A stretch of 17,275 nt of DNA from CAYWHE01 sp964458125 (lineage in GTDB: Bacteria; Bacteroidota; Bacteroidia; AKYH767-A; OLB10): positions 1-17,275 of the forward strand of contig CAYWHE010000076.1 of NCBI GenBank assembly GCA_964458125.1. Reading direction: 5' to 3'. The notes beneath the pieces were generated by a model, which saw nothing but the letters and a program-made list of their open reading frames with translations, searched no databases and was not told the origin of the DNA. This document shows positions 1-7,264 of this stretch, in pieces; the first letter of the stretch is position 1; every line of letters begins with the position of its first letter. The position numbers and the translations under genes are program-made.

Positions 1-501
1 GACAGTTATCGTTACCTGATGACGAAGAAAGCCAGTGAAGAAGTTTCCAGGATGAGAAATGTAAAATCCCTGGAACCCGTTATTCAGCCCAAAGGCCAGT
101 TTGAAGATTATATTTTTCCTTTTGACCCTAAACTGCCCTGGAACGTGGATAATTTCGGACCCGTTTACATTCCCAAAGCCGGGGATAAAATCGACCTCCA
201 TGCCGGCAACATAGCTATCTACCGCAGGGCCATCAGCATATATGAACACAATAAACTGGAAGAACGGGACGGTAAAATTTTTATCAACGATGCCGAAGCC
301 GGCAGCTATACGTTTAAAATGAACTACTACTGGATGATGGGCGATAACAGGCATAACTCTGCCGATTCCAGGTTCTGGGGCTTCGTTCCCGAAGACCATA
401 TCGTAGGCAAGGCCGTTTTCATCTGGATGTCCTGGAACAGTAACGGATCCCTGCTCCACAAAATCCGATGGAGCCGGCTTTTCAGGCTGATTCATGACTG
501 A
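1..501 (+). CDS. lepB: Signal peptidase I, C-terminal part (5' end outside window)
   Basis: This is the last 166 residues of a type I signal peptidase, the membrane-bound serine protease that removes signal peptides from exported proteins at the periplasmic face. The frame is open to the left edge, so the start is missing. The identifying motif is GDNRHNSADSRFWGFVP near the C-terminal end, which matches conserved box E of the S26 family (GDNRxNSxDSRxxGxVP). The segment before it, with a PKAGDKIDL stretch, fits the long insertion typical of Bacteroidota LepB proteins. The catalytic Ser and Lys lie upstream and cannot be checked here. The frame ends at a TGA that overlaps the start of the next gene, so the two are probably co-transcribed and translationally coupled. 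The family call is secure; only the missing N-terminal half is uncertain. Confidence 0.93.
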   Translation, partial: DSYRYLMTKKASEEVSRMRNVKSLEPVIQPKGQFEDYIFPFDPKLPWNVDNFGPVYIPKAGDKIDLHAGNIAIYRRAISIYEHNKLEERDGKIFINDAEAGSYTFKMNYYWMMGDNRHNSADSRFWGFVPEDHIVGKAVFIWMSWNSNGSLLHKIRWSRLFRLIHD

Positions 502-1111
502 GGGGCCGGCTGTTTTTTCCACGGCAGCCTTTCCTTCCATTGAATATCTTTTTTATTTGCTGAAATACCCGGAAGTCAGCCTGGAGGTCCGGGAGCATTT
601 TATCAAACAAACCAACCGGAACCGTTATCATATTGCCGGGCCTGCCGGCCTGCAAACGCTTTATATTCCGGTCCGCCACGAAGACCTGCACCGGGTTCCC
701 ATCGGCAATATCCGTATCAGTTACGAATCACCCTGGCCCCGTACCCACTGGAGAACACTGGAAGCCGCCTATAACCGGTCGGCCTTTTTTGAATTTTATG
801 CCGATGAGCTGAAAACAATCCTGTTACGTCATTATACCGGGCTTGTTGAATTTAATGAAGCCGTACTGGAGTGGATGCTCCGGTCCATGCGGCAAACCAA
901 ACGCTTAAGCTATACGAAAGATTTCGAACAAAATCCGAAGGACAGGGCAGATTTCCGGGCTTTGAGCAACTGCAAAAACAACAAGGCCGTATTTCTTCAG
1001 GCATTTAAGGCATATCCGCAGGTTTTCGGAGTACAACATGGCTTTATTCCCAACCTCAGTTTTCTCGATCTGCTTTTCAGTATGGGTCCTTCAGCGAAAA
1101 ATTACCTGTAA
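494..1111 (+). CDS. WbqC-like family protein
   Basis: A 205-residue protein resembling the WbqC-like family (PF08889). This family is named after a gene in an E. coli O-antigen cluster and its biochemical role is not established. Features typical of the family are the N-terminal FPSIEYLFYLLKYPE stretch, the KQTNRNRYHIAGPAG segment, an IPV strand, and W-R-T-LEAAYNRSAFFEFY in the middle, followed by FNEAVLEWML. There is no signal peptide or membrane helix, so it should be cytoplasmic. The ATG lies inside the end of lepB (ATGACTGA shared), and a WbqC gene beside lepB is a familiar arrangement in Bacteroidota. The C-terminal third looks less conserved. The stop is only 4 bases from the stop of the convergent fabG. 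The family assignment is good; the function is unknown. Confidence 0.85.
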   Translation: MTEGPAVFSTAAFPSIEYLFYLLKYPEVSLEVREHFIKQTNRNRYHIAGPAGLQTLYIPVRHEDLHRVPIGNIRISYESPWPRTHWRTLEAAYNRSAFFEFYADELKTILLRHYTGLVEFNEAVLEWMLRSMRQTKRLSYTKDFEQNPKDRADFRALSNCKNNKAVFLQAFKAYPQVFGVQHGFIPNLSFLDLLFSMGPSAKNYL

Positions 1112-1115
1112 GCGG

Positions 1116-1862
1116 TCAGGTAAGCATGCCTCCATCCACATGAATCACCTGACCGGTGATGTATGCCGACAGATCACTGGCAAGAAACAGTACCAAGTTT
1201 GCGACATCTTCAGCCGTACCTCCACGTTTCAGGGGAATGGATTCCCGCCATTGTTTCACCGTATCGGGATTCAGGGCACCGGTCATTTCGGTTTCGATGA
1301 AGCCGGGTGCAACGGCATTGCAGCGTATGTTCCGGGAGCCCAGTTCCAGGGCGATGGATTTGGTGAAACCGATGATACCGGCTTTGGAAGCGGCATAATT
1401 GGACTGGCCTGCATTCCCTTTCACGCCCACTACGCTGCTGATATTGATGATGGAACCCTTTCGCTGTTTCAGCATGGGCCGCTGGGCGGCTTTGGTGATA
1501 TTAAATACCGATTTCAGGTTGGTCCTGATCACATCGTCAAACATTTCCTCTGTCATCCGCATAAGCAGGTTGTCGCGGGTAATGCCTGCATTGTTCACCA
1601 CCACGTAAAGCGATCCGAATTCGGCCGTCACATTGTTTACCAGTTCTTCCGCAGCCGCATAATCAGAAGCGTCGGAACGGTAACCTTTGGCTCTCACGCC
1701 CAGGTTCATTAATTCATTTTCCAGTTCCAGTCCTTTTTCCGGGGATGAAAGGAACGTAAATGCTACATGGGCTCCTTCCAGTGCGAGTTTAAGAGCGATC
1801 CCCCTCCCTATTCCCCTGGATGCACCGGTGACCAGTGCTGTTTTTCCTTCGAGTAATTTCAT
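1116..1862 (-). CDS. fabG: 3-oxoacyl-[acyl-carrier-protein] reductase FabG
   Basis: A 248-residue short-chain dehydrogenase, the usual FabG length. FabG reduces 3-oxoacyl-ACP with NADPH in the fatty acid elongation cycle in the cytoplasm. The Rossmann motif TGASRGIG is at residues 12-19 and NNAG at 90-93. The catalytic set is Asn115, Ser143, Tyr156 and Lys160 (NYAASK), with the same Ser-Tyr-Lys spacing as E. coli FabG. The C-terminal VDGGM motif is also present. I chose the ATG at 1862 (MKLLEGKTALVTG). The frame can be extended 8 codons to a TTG, but the extension adds no family sequence. The gene stands alone on its strand, divergent from the beta-barrel gene and convergent with wbqC. Other SDR reductases are close relatives, but the NISSVVG and GNAGQSNYAASK segments favour true FabG. 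Confidence 0.93.
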   Translation of the reverse strand: MKLLEGKTALVTGASRGIGRGIALKLALEGAHVAFTFLSSPEKGLELENELMNLGVRAKGYRSDASDYAAAEELVNNVTAEFGSLYVVVNNAGITRDNLLMRMTEEMFDDVIRTNLKSVFNITKAAQRPMLKQRKGSIINISSVVGVKGNAGQSNYAASKAGIIGFTKSIALELGSRNIRCNAVAPGFIETEMTGALNPDTVKQWRESIPLKRGGTAEDVANLVLFLASDLSAYITGQVIHVDGGMLT

Positions 1863-1952
1863 AACCGTAATTTCTGTTTCCTTCAAAGCCTGAAGAGCCT
1901 GTTAAACCGCATGCATCTGAATTTCCGCCTTCCCGTCCTCCTGATTATGGCT

Positions 1953-1966
1953 ATTTCTATAGAAAT
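1953..1966. promoter_or_regulatory. 14-bp perfect palindrome in a divergent intergenic gap
   Basis: ATTTCTATAGAAAT reads identically on both strands. It sits in the 195-base gap between fabG and the beta-barrel gene, about 90 bases from each start codon. A perfect two-fold symmetric site in a divergent promoter region is a typical place for a dimeric repressor or activator to bind, but no regulator is known for it. The sequence is directly seen; the operator role is inference. Confidence 0.35.
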
Positions 1967-2020
1967 TTTAACAATAGGCTGATTTATCGGGGGAAGAATT
2001 TTTTTATAAACCGAAATTTT

Positions 2021-2028
2021 TACTTTTG
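2021..2028 (+). promoter_or_regulatory. Bacteroidota-type -7 promoter box
   Basis: TACTTTTG matches the Bacteroidota -7 consensus TAnnTTTG exactly and lies 29 bases before the ATG at 2058. This would give a short leader of about 20 bases. A T-rich stretch at 1999-2005 could stand in for the -33 TTTG but is not a good match. Confidence 0.6.
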
Positions 2029-2057
2029 CTGCCAAATATAAACTAAACAGCAGAACC

Positions 2058-2837
2058 ATGAAAAAAATACTTTTAGGACTTTCCCTGTTATTTGTCATCC
2101 CGGTTGTTCAGGCGCAATCAGTCCGGGTCGGTGTAAAAGGCTCAGCCAATTCGACCTGGCTGCTCAATACCAACGTATTTGACACCGATGAGGAACTTGA
2201 TCACTCCGCCTCCTTCGGAGGCAATGCCGGTATTTCAGCCACCTACATGTTTAACGATCTCATCGGGCTTTCGCTGGATGTTATGTTTGCATCCGTTAAC
2301 CAGCAGTATAAAGGTGAAATCAAGGGACTTCCCGGCGATAACACCTTTATGCTGAAGGAAAAGTTACGGTATATCGATCTTCCCCTGATGTTTAAACTGA
2401 CCTCCAAACAGGGACCTTATTTTGAGATCGGACCCAAATTTTCCATGCTCAATGCACACCGGGAAGAACTTAAATTTGATAATGATAACTACTCCGGCTT
2501 TAATACAGGCGGCAATTTTAAAAACGATTTTAATGCCTTCCAGATTTCTGCCGTTCTCGGATTCGGGGTTGACATCAATATCGCCAAGGACATGTACATC
2601 ACGGTCGGACTGCGGCTGGCATATGGCATTTCCGATGCCATGAAGAAAAGGAGCGATGCTGAACTTCAAAGTGATTTTGGCAATCAGGATCCGGAGTACT
2701 GCATCCTTCAACGGTATGTTTCCTATAAAGACGGGGATTACTCCGGCGGGGACCAGATTTACAAATACAAACCCTCTCACTCGGCTGCTGGAGGACTGGT
2801 AGTCGGCTATACCTATAGTTTCGGAGGTAAGGAATAA
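2058..2837 (+). CDS. Secreted outer-membrane beta-barrel protein, PorT-like family
   Basis: A 259-residue protein with a clear Sec signal peptide (MKKILLGLSLLFVIPVVQAQ, cleavage probably after VQA). The mature part shows alternating short amphipathic strands with aromatic ends, such as GGNAGISATYMFND, YIDLPLMFKL and MYITVGLRLAYGIS. It ends in a strand with aromatic residues (VVGYTYSFGGKE), as in small outer-membrane barrels of the PF13568 (PorT-type) family. 'PorT family' is only a fold-level label; I see nothing that makes this the T9SS component PorT itself. A loop near the C-terminal end (about residues 195-235) is long and polar and holds the only mature-region cysteine. The gene is monocistronic, with its own promoter box upstream and a strong terminator directly downstream. 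Ligand and function are unknown. Confidence 0.82.
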   Translation: MKKILLGLSLLFVIPVVQAQSVRVGVKGSANSTWLLNTNVFDTDEELDHSASFGGNAGISATYMFNDLIGLSLDVMFASVNQQYKGEIKGLPGDNTFMLKEKLRYIDLPLMFKLTSKQGPYFEIGPKFSMLNAHREELKFDNDNYSGFNTGGNFKNDFNAFQISAVLGFGVDINIAKDMYITVGLRLAYGISDAMKKRSDAELQSDFGNQDPEYCILQRYVSYKDGDYSGGDQIYKYKPSHSAAGGLVVGYTYSFGGKE

Positions 2838-2850
2838 TTTCCCCCAACTT

Positions 2851-2902
2851 TCCCGCAAGGATGCAGGCTGGCTGAAGTCGCTGACTCCTTGCGGGATTTT
2901 TT
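2851..2902 (+). terminator. Intrinsic (rho-independent) terminator
   Basis: An 11-bp perfect stem, TCCCGCAAGGA (2851-2861) against TCCTTGCGGGA (2886-2896), is separated by a 24-base loop and followed directly by TTTTTT (2897-2902). It starts 13 bases after the stop codon of the beta-barrel gene. The other strand has no U-run after the stem, so it acts on plus-strand transcripts only, not on the convergent DUF5723 gene. Confidence 0.88.
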
Positions 2903-2914
2903 ACGCCCTTTTCG

Positions 2915-4333
2915 TCAGAAATCGTAACAATCACCTCCCCTGCTTTTTTTTCTCATTTTTCCGCATCCAGCCACCTTAATTCCGAAATAAATATCGGCGC
3001 CGGAGACATCCCATAAACCGGTAAATGCCCCTATCTTATCGGTTCCCAAAACAAAAAATCCATAGCGCAGGGCCAGTCCGAAACGGGGCCTGGTATAATC
3101 GTATAAAGAAAACGGCAAAGCCACTTCCAGGTTCCGGGTTTCATAACGGGGGGTAATGGAAAGCTGGTTGGGGCGCAGAATCCTGTTTTTACCCAGGGGT
3201 ATTCGCTGAATAACAGAGGCATTCACATACCAGCCAGGGGCCAGGCAGTAATCCACTTGTATGGAAGCGGCCACGGGTGTCATCATGGAAAATCCGTCAC
3301 CCGAACGGGATGCCTCCGGGTCATTAAAAAAATGGCTGCTGAGGGAACTGTCAAAGGCGGACAGCCCGGAAAATTTTACCGTGTCCATACCCGGCCATTG
3401 CATGCTCCGGTTCCGGAAAGAATAAACGCCTGCATTGGAGGACAGTCTGGCATACCCCAGATCAACGAGGGAAAACCCGGTTCTGAATTTATATTTCCTG
3501 AAGGCCCGGCTTCTTTTTCCGCATTCGTAGGCCCTTTCCAGCCGGCCCACCATCCAGGTAAAACCGATATCACCTCCAAAGCCCTGTCCTTTTATTGAAA
3601 ACAGCTGACCGGTCATGTTGCCATCCTGGTCAAAAGCCGTATGTCCATAACTGCCCGACAGGTTTTCCACGATAAGCAGATCGGAGGAAGGAACCAGGTA
3701 ATCAATGGAACCGACATCAATAAAGAGGGCATTCAGCGGTAACAGGTACTTCAATGTGACGGCGCCGGTGAGCAGGTTTTCACCGGATTCATTCAGCACC
3801 ATGCCTCCGCTCAGGCCAATTTCGGACCAATGCAGCATCGCCGCCTGGAAGGCGCCTGAATGGAAAGGAATGCCGTGCTGGGGATCATAATTAAATCCTT
3901 TATACATGAACTTGGCCAGATGAAAAGGCACTCTCCGGGCGCTTAAACCCATTCTCATGGCCGTATGGAGGCCAAAGGCAAAATTACCCCGGTTGATCAG
4001 CAAAGATGGTCCTTTCAGCAGGATCTGGGCATACCCGCTTTTGAGTGTATTCGTATACCGGTCGCTGATTCTGTCATCGGAAACAGCCTCTCCCTTTACC
4101 GATTTGGCAATCAGGGAACTTCTTCTTTTGATGTATATGTAACTGTTCTGGATAAAAATGTCACCTGAAATAAGATTGATTTCAAATGAATACGGCGCCG
4201 CCACCATGGTGGAAGGATTGAGCCCCATTCCCATCTGCCCGGCAAAGTTGCTGTTGCTGATGCCCCACATTTCCTGGGCAATCATTTCCTGTACTGAAAA
4301 GAAAATAAAAAGTAAAACAACTGCTTTTTTCAT
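2915..4333 (-). CDS. DUF5723 family exported protein
   Basis: A 472-residue protein with an N-terminal signal peptide (MKKAVVLLFIFFSVQEMIAQ). The mature N terminus MWGISNSNFAGQMGMGLNPS, followed by a SFEINLISGDIFIQNSYIY segment, matches my memory of the DUF5723 family (PF18990). This is a Bacteroidota-restricted exported family without known function. The rest shows repeated beta-strand patterns (for example FGLHTAMRMGLSARRVPF, ALRYGFFVLGTDKIGAFTGLWDVSG), compatible with a large outer-membrane barrel of the FadL/PorV type. This last point is inference from strand pattern only. The C terminus is a basic tail (GKMRKKSRGGD). The ATG at 4333 sits just before the signal peptide. It is on the same strand as the cysteine desulfurase upstream but 130 bases away with its own promoter candidate. 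The function is unknown. Confidence 0.8.
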   Translation of the reverse strand: MKKAVVLLFIFFSVQEMIAQEMWGISNSNFAGQMGMGLNPSTMVAAPYSFEINLISGDIFIQNSYIYIKRRSSLIAKSVKGEAVSDDRISDRYTNTLKSGYAQILLKGPSLLINRGNFAFGLHTAMRMGLSARRVPFHLAKFMYKGFNYDPQHGIPFHSGAFQAAMLHWSEIGLSGGMVLNESGENLLTGAVTLKYLLPLNALFIDVGSIDYLVPSSDLLIVENLSGSYGHTAFDQDGNMTGQLFSIKGQGFGGDIGFTWMVGRLERAYECGKRSRAFRKYKFRTGFSLVDLGYARLSSNAGVYSFRNRSMQWPGMDTVKFSGLSAFDSSLSSHFFNDPEASRSGDGFSMMTPVAASIQVDYCLAPGWYVNASVIQRIPLGKNRILRPNQLSITPRYETRNLEVALPFSLYDYTRPRFGLALRYGFFVLGTDKIGAFTGLWDVSGADIYFGIKVAGCGKMRKKSRGGDCYDF

Positions 4334-4344
4334 GGCAGGATTTC

Positions 4345-4364
4345 CAGGTGGTTCTGACCACTTG
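4345..4364 (-). promoter_or_regulatory. Inverted repeat in the leader of the DUF5723 gene
   Basis: CAGGTGGT and ACCACTTG form an 8-bp stem with one G-T pair around a 4-base loop. If transcription starts from the box at 4376-4383, the hairpin lies early in the 5' leader and ends 11 bases from the start codon. It could be an RNA leader structure, an operator, or chance. Confidence 0.3.
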
Positions 4365-4375
4365 AAACGTAGCTA

Positions 4376-4383
4376 TAAAGATA
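4376..4383 (-). promoter_or_regulatory. Candidate -7 promoter box for the DUF5723 gene
   Basis: On the minus strand this reads TATCTTTA, one base off the Bacteroidota TAnnTTTG box and about 42 bases before the ATG at 4333. I see no convincing TTTG at the -33 position, so this is a tentative call. Confidence 0.4.
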
Positions 4384-4463
4384 AAAGTTTACATGGAACG
4401 GTTACCGCCGGCCCCGAAAAGTTTTCCAACGGTACTGATGGAATACCGGTTACCGGTAAAAAT

Positions 4464-5597
4464 TCAGGCTTTTACCAGGAAAAGTTCCTTCAACTTCTCC
4501 AGGGTATAATCGATTTCCTCCTTCGTGTTGAAACTGCTGAAGGAGAATCGCACAGCAGGGCGGTCCGGGTCTGCCTGTATGCCTTTCAATACATGCGATC
4601 CCACGCTGCTACCCGAGGAACAGGCACTTCCTCCGGAGGCCGCAATGCCGTTGATGTCCAGGTTAAACAACAACATCTCGGCCTGGTCCGTTGGAGGAAA
4701 GGACACATTTAAAACAGTATAGAGGTTGTTTTCCGCAACGTCACCGTTAAACTGTATGCCGGGGATTTCCCTTTTGAGTTTTTCAATCATGTAATTTTTC
4801 AATCCAAGGATGTATTCCCGGTCCTTTTCCATGTTATGGTAAGCGATTTCAAGCGCTTTGGCAAGTCCTACAATGCCATACAGGTTTTCCGTTCCACCGC
4901 GCATGTTCCTTTCCTGGGAACCGCCTGTGATAAAGGGGTTTATTTTCACCTGGTGGCTGATGTAGATAAATCCAACACCCTTGGGACCATGGAATTTATG
5001 CGCGGCGCAGGAGACAAAGTCAACGGGAAGTTCAGACAGGTTGTGATGAAAATGACCCATGGTCTGAACCGTGTCGCTGTGGAAAATTCCATTGTACCGG
5101 TGACAAAGAGAACCGATTTTTTTGATGTTGTTTACAGTTCCCAGTTCATTGTTGGCATGCATGAGGGACACCAGGGAAGGGTCGTTGTTTTTCAGCAACT
5201 CTTCCAGGTGGTCAAGATCCACCCTGCCCGATTGGTCGATTTTCACATAGCTGAGTTTCACCAGGCCCCTGTGTTCAAGCTCTTCGAGCGTATGCAAAAC
5301 GGCGTGATGTTCAATCGGGGATGTGATGGCATGTTTCAGCCCGAGGTCGTGAATGCTGCAACGGATGGCCATGTTATTGGCCTCGGTTCCGCCGGAGGTG
5401 AAAAAGATCTCGGCAGGTGTAACGCCCATCAGACGGGCAACCGTTTTCCGGGCCTGTTCGATGGCAGCACGGTTTTCACGGCCAAAAGCATGAATGGAAG
5501 ACGGATTTCCGTACTGGTTTTTCATGACCGAAACCATTACGTCAATCACTTCCGGATGCAGGGCCGTGGTGGCTGCATTATCAAAATAAACTTTCAT
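4464..5597 (-). CDS. Cysteine desulfurase (IscS/NifS family)
   Basis: A 377-residue PLP-dependent aminotransferase-fold enzyme that converts L-cysteine to alanine and passes persulfide sulfur to Fe-S scaffolds or tRNA thiolation enzymes in the cytoplasm. Visible landmarks are FDNAATT at the N terminus, SGGTEANN (68-75), catalytic His97 in SPIEHHAVL, HANNELGTVN (147-156), Asp175 and Gln178, and the PLP Schiff-base Lys201 in AAHKFHGPKG. The GGSQERNMRGGTEN stretch follows, and active Cys326 is in GGSACSSGS. I chose the ATG at 5597 (MKVYFDNAATT), where the family begins; an upstream TTG at 5654 would add unrelated residues and precede the likely promoter. It follows glmM on the same strand after a 58-base gap. 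No IscU or SUF gene is in the window, so the exact physiological partner cannot be assigned. Confidence 0.92.
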   Translation of the reverse strand: MKVYFDNAATTALHPEVIDVMVSVMKNQYGNPSSIHAFGRENRAAIEQARKTVARLMGVTPAEIFFTSGGTEANNMAIRCSIHDLGLKHAITSPIEHHAVLHTLEELEHRGLVKLSYVKIDQSGRVDLDHLEELLKNNDPSLVSLMHANNELGTVNNIKKIGSLCHRYNGIFHSDTVQTMGHFHHNLSELPVDFVSCAAHKFHGPKGVGFIYISHQVKINPFITGGSQERNMRGGTENLYGIVGLAKALEIAYHNMEKDREYILGLKNYMIEKLKREIPGIQFNGDVAENNLYTVLNVSFPPTDQAEMLLFNLDINGIAASGGSACSSGSSVGSHVLKGIQADPDRPAVRFSFSSFNTKEEIDYTLEKLKELFLVKA

Positions 5598-5622
5598 ATC
5601 GGGATTGCAGGAAAATGAGGAT

Positions 5623-5655
5623 GCAAGATACGGATTTATCTCTAAACCAACCAAA
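5623..5655 (-). promoter_or_regulatory. Bacteroidota-type promoter for the cysteine desulfurase gene
   Basis: On the minus strand TTTG (5655-5652) is followed by a 21-base spacer and TATCTTGC (5630-5623). This fits the phylum pattern TTTG-N19-21-TAnnTTTG, with an imperfect -7 box. The -33 element abuts the stop codon of the upstream phosphohexomutase gene. The predicted leader before the ATG at 5597 is about 20 bases. Confidence 0.55.
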
Positions 5656-7065
5656 TCAGGCTTTGGCCATCATCTGGCTGATCAAGTCCTTGATGTCGGA
5701 GATAATTTTTTCAGCCAGGTTTTCTGCCGTGGTCTCCGACTGGCTTTCAGCATAAATGCGTATGATGGGTTCGGTATTGGACCGTCTTAAATGCACCCAT
5801 TCCTTGTCAAATTCAATCTTCACCCCGTCCATGGTGTTCACGGGATTCTTTTTATACCTGGTTTTAATCCCTTCCAGGATCTCATCCACATTAATTTCAG
5901 GGGTCAGCTCGATTTTATTCTTGGAAATAAAATAATCGGGGTATTTTGCGCGGAGCATGGAGCAGGTTTTTCCAAATTTTGCCAGGTGGCTTAAAAAGAG
6001 GGCAATTCCGGCCAGGGCATCGCGGCCGTAATGTAATTCGGGAACAATCACGCCGCCATTTCCCTCACCCCCAATAACCGCAAAATGGGTTTTCATCATC
6101 TCCACCACGTTGACCTCCCCGACGGCGGAGGCAAAATATTTTCCCCCGGCCGCTTCGGTAACATCCCGCAAAGCGCGGGTAGAGGAAAGATTGGAAACCG
6201 TATTTCCCTTTTTATGCTGCAGTATATAATCTGCAACGGCCACCAATGTGTATTCCTCCCCAAACATTTCACCGTCCTCACAAACCAGCGCCAACCTGTC
6301 CACATCAGGATCCACCACGATGCCTAAATGTGCTTTTTTCTTCACCACCTCCTTGGAAATATCCCTCAGGTTTTCGGGCAATGGTTCGGGATTATGCGGA
6401 AACTGCCCATTGGGCTCACAGTACATTTCGATGATTTCAGCCACACCGAGTTGCTTCAGCAAGGCCGGGACGGCAATTCCTCCGGTGGAGTTCACGGCAT
6501 CCACGACTACTTTGAATTTCCTGGACCGGATGGCCTCCACATCCACCATGGGCATTTTCAGGATGGCCAGAATGTGTTCCTCAATGGCCTTCTCCACCCT
6601 GTTCACACGACCGAGATGATTGACATCCTTAAACGAAACAGCATCTCCTTCTGCGATGGACAACACCTCTTCCCCGTCTCTGGCAGATAAAAATTCTCCC
6701 TTTTCATTCAGCAGTTTCAGCGCATTCCATTGCTTGGGATTATGGCTTGCGGTGAGGATGATGCCTCCCTGGGCCTGGTACCGGGTGACCGCCATTTCAA
6801 CCGTTGGGGTGGTGCTCAGTCCCACATCATCGATATCGATGCCAAGTCCCAAAAGCGTTCCCGTGACGAGGGCATTGACCATCTCACCGGAAATGCGGGC
6901 ATCCCTTCCGATCACCACTTTAATTTTTTCCTTTCCCGGGTTTCTTTTCAGGAGCCAGGAACCATAAGCAGCTGCAAATTTGACGGTGTCGTATGGCGTA
7001 AGCCCATCACCCTGTTTCCCCCCGATGGTCCCCCTGATTCCGGAAATAGATTTGATTAATGTCAC
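5656..7065 (-). CDS. glmM: Phosphoglucosamine mutase, GlmM-type phosphohexomutase
   Basis: A 469-residue member of the alpha-D-phosphohexomutase superfamily. GlmM converts glucosamine-6-phosphate to glucosamine-1-phosphate on the way to UDP-GlcNAc, needed for peptidoglycan and LPS. All four active-site elements are present: the phosphoserine loop TASHNP (Ser107), the metal loop DPDVDR (252-257), the sugar loop GEGNGG (333-338) and the phosphate loop RRSNTEP (427-433). The last two differ from the E. coli GlmM forms, and I recall similar variants in Bacteroidota enzymes annotated as GlmM. I chose the GTG at 7065 (reads TLIKSISGIRG). A TTG at 7101 is also in frame, but it lies upstream of the likely transcription start set by the box at 7089-7096. 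A phosphomannomutase/phosphoglucomutase activity cannot be excluded from sequence alone. Confidence 0.87.
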   Translation of the reverse strand: MTLIKSISGIRGTIGGKQGDGLTPYDTVKFAAAYGSWLLKRNPGKEKIKVVIGRDARISGEMVNALVTGTLLGLGIDIDDVGLSTTPTVEMAVTRYQAQGGIILTASHNPKQWNALKLLNEKGEFLSARDGEEVLSIAEGDAVSFKDVNHLGRVNRVEKAIEEHILAILKMPMVDVEAIRSRKFKVVVDAVNSTGGIAVPALLKQLGVAEIIEMYCEPNGQFPHNPEPLPENLRDISKEVVKKKAHLGIVVDPDVDRLALVCEDGEMFGEEYTLVAVADYILQHKKGNTVSNLSSTRALRDVTEAAGGKYFASAVGEVNVVEMMKTHFAVIGGEGNGGVIVPELHYGRDALAGIALFLSHLAKFGKTCSMLRAKYPDYFISKNKIELTPEINVDEILEGIKTRYKKNPVNTMDGVKIEFDKEWVHLRRSNTEPIIRIYAESQSETTAENLAEKIISDIKDLISQMMAKA

Positions 7066-7088
7066 GAGCAGTCGTTTTAAACAGACTG

Positions 7089-7096
7089 CAAATATA
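7089..7096 (-). promoter_or_regulatory. Bacteroidota-type -7 promoter box for glmM
   Basis: On the minus strand this reads TATATTTG, an exact TAnnTTTG match 23 bases before the GTG start at 7065. It supports that start over the upstream TTG. No clear -33 TTTG is visible at the expected distance. Confidence 0.6.
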
Positions 7097-7264
7097 CCCA
7101 AAATTGAGGCACTTCGGGCAGCATGGGATCTTCTGTTGATAAATTCGGCCGTTGGTTAATAAAAAAATTACCGCTCCGGTTATTTACGAATCGTTCTTAC
7201 AACATTTCAACAACCGTATCATTCCAACATGTTTTGTTTATTTTTCGCGTTTAAATTCAATGTC

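Noticed and set aside
1038..1712. 224-residue open frame on the plus strand
   Set aside because: It is antisense to fabG, which has full family motifs. The translation is rich in His, Gly and Cys without domain character.
2599..2934. 111-residue minus-strand frame over the terminator
   Set aside because: It is antisense to the beta-barrel gene and spans a strong terminator hairpin. No motif or promoter was seen.
4445..4459. ACCGGTTACCGGT near-palindrome after the cysteine desulfurase gene as a terminator
   Set aside because: It allows only a 5-bp stem, and the T-run on the minus strand lies before the stem, not after it.
4836..5618. 260-residue open frame on the plus strand
   Set aside because: It lies wholly opposite the cysteine desulfurase gene and its translation shows no recognisable motif. 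It is a shadow frame.
7229..7264. Upstream in-frame ATG (7229) as the start of the propeller protein
   Set aside because: It would place 12 extra residues before a complete signal peptide; the ATG at 7265 starts directly before it.
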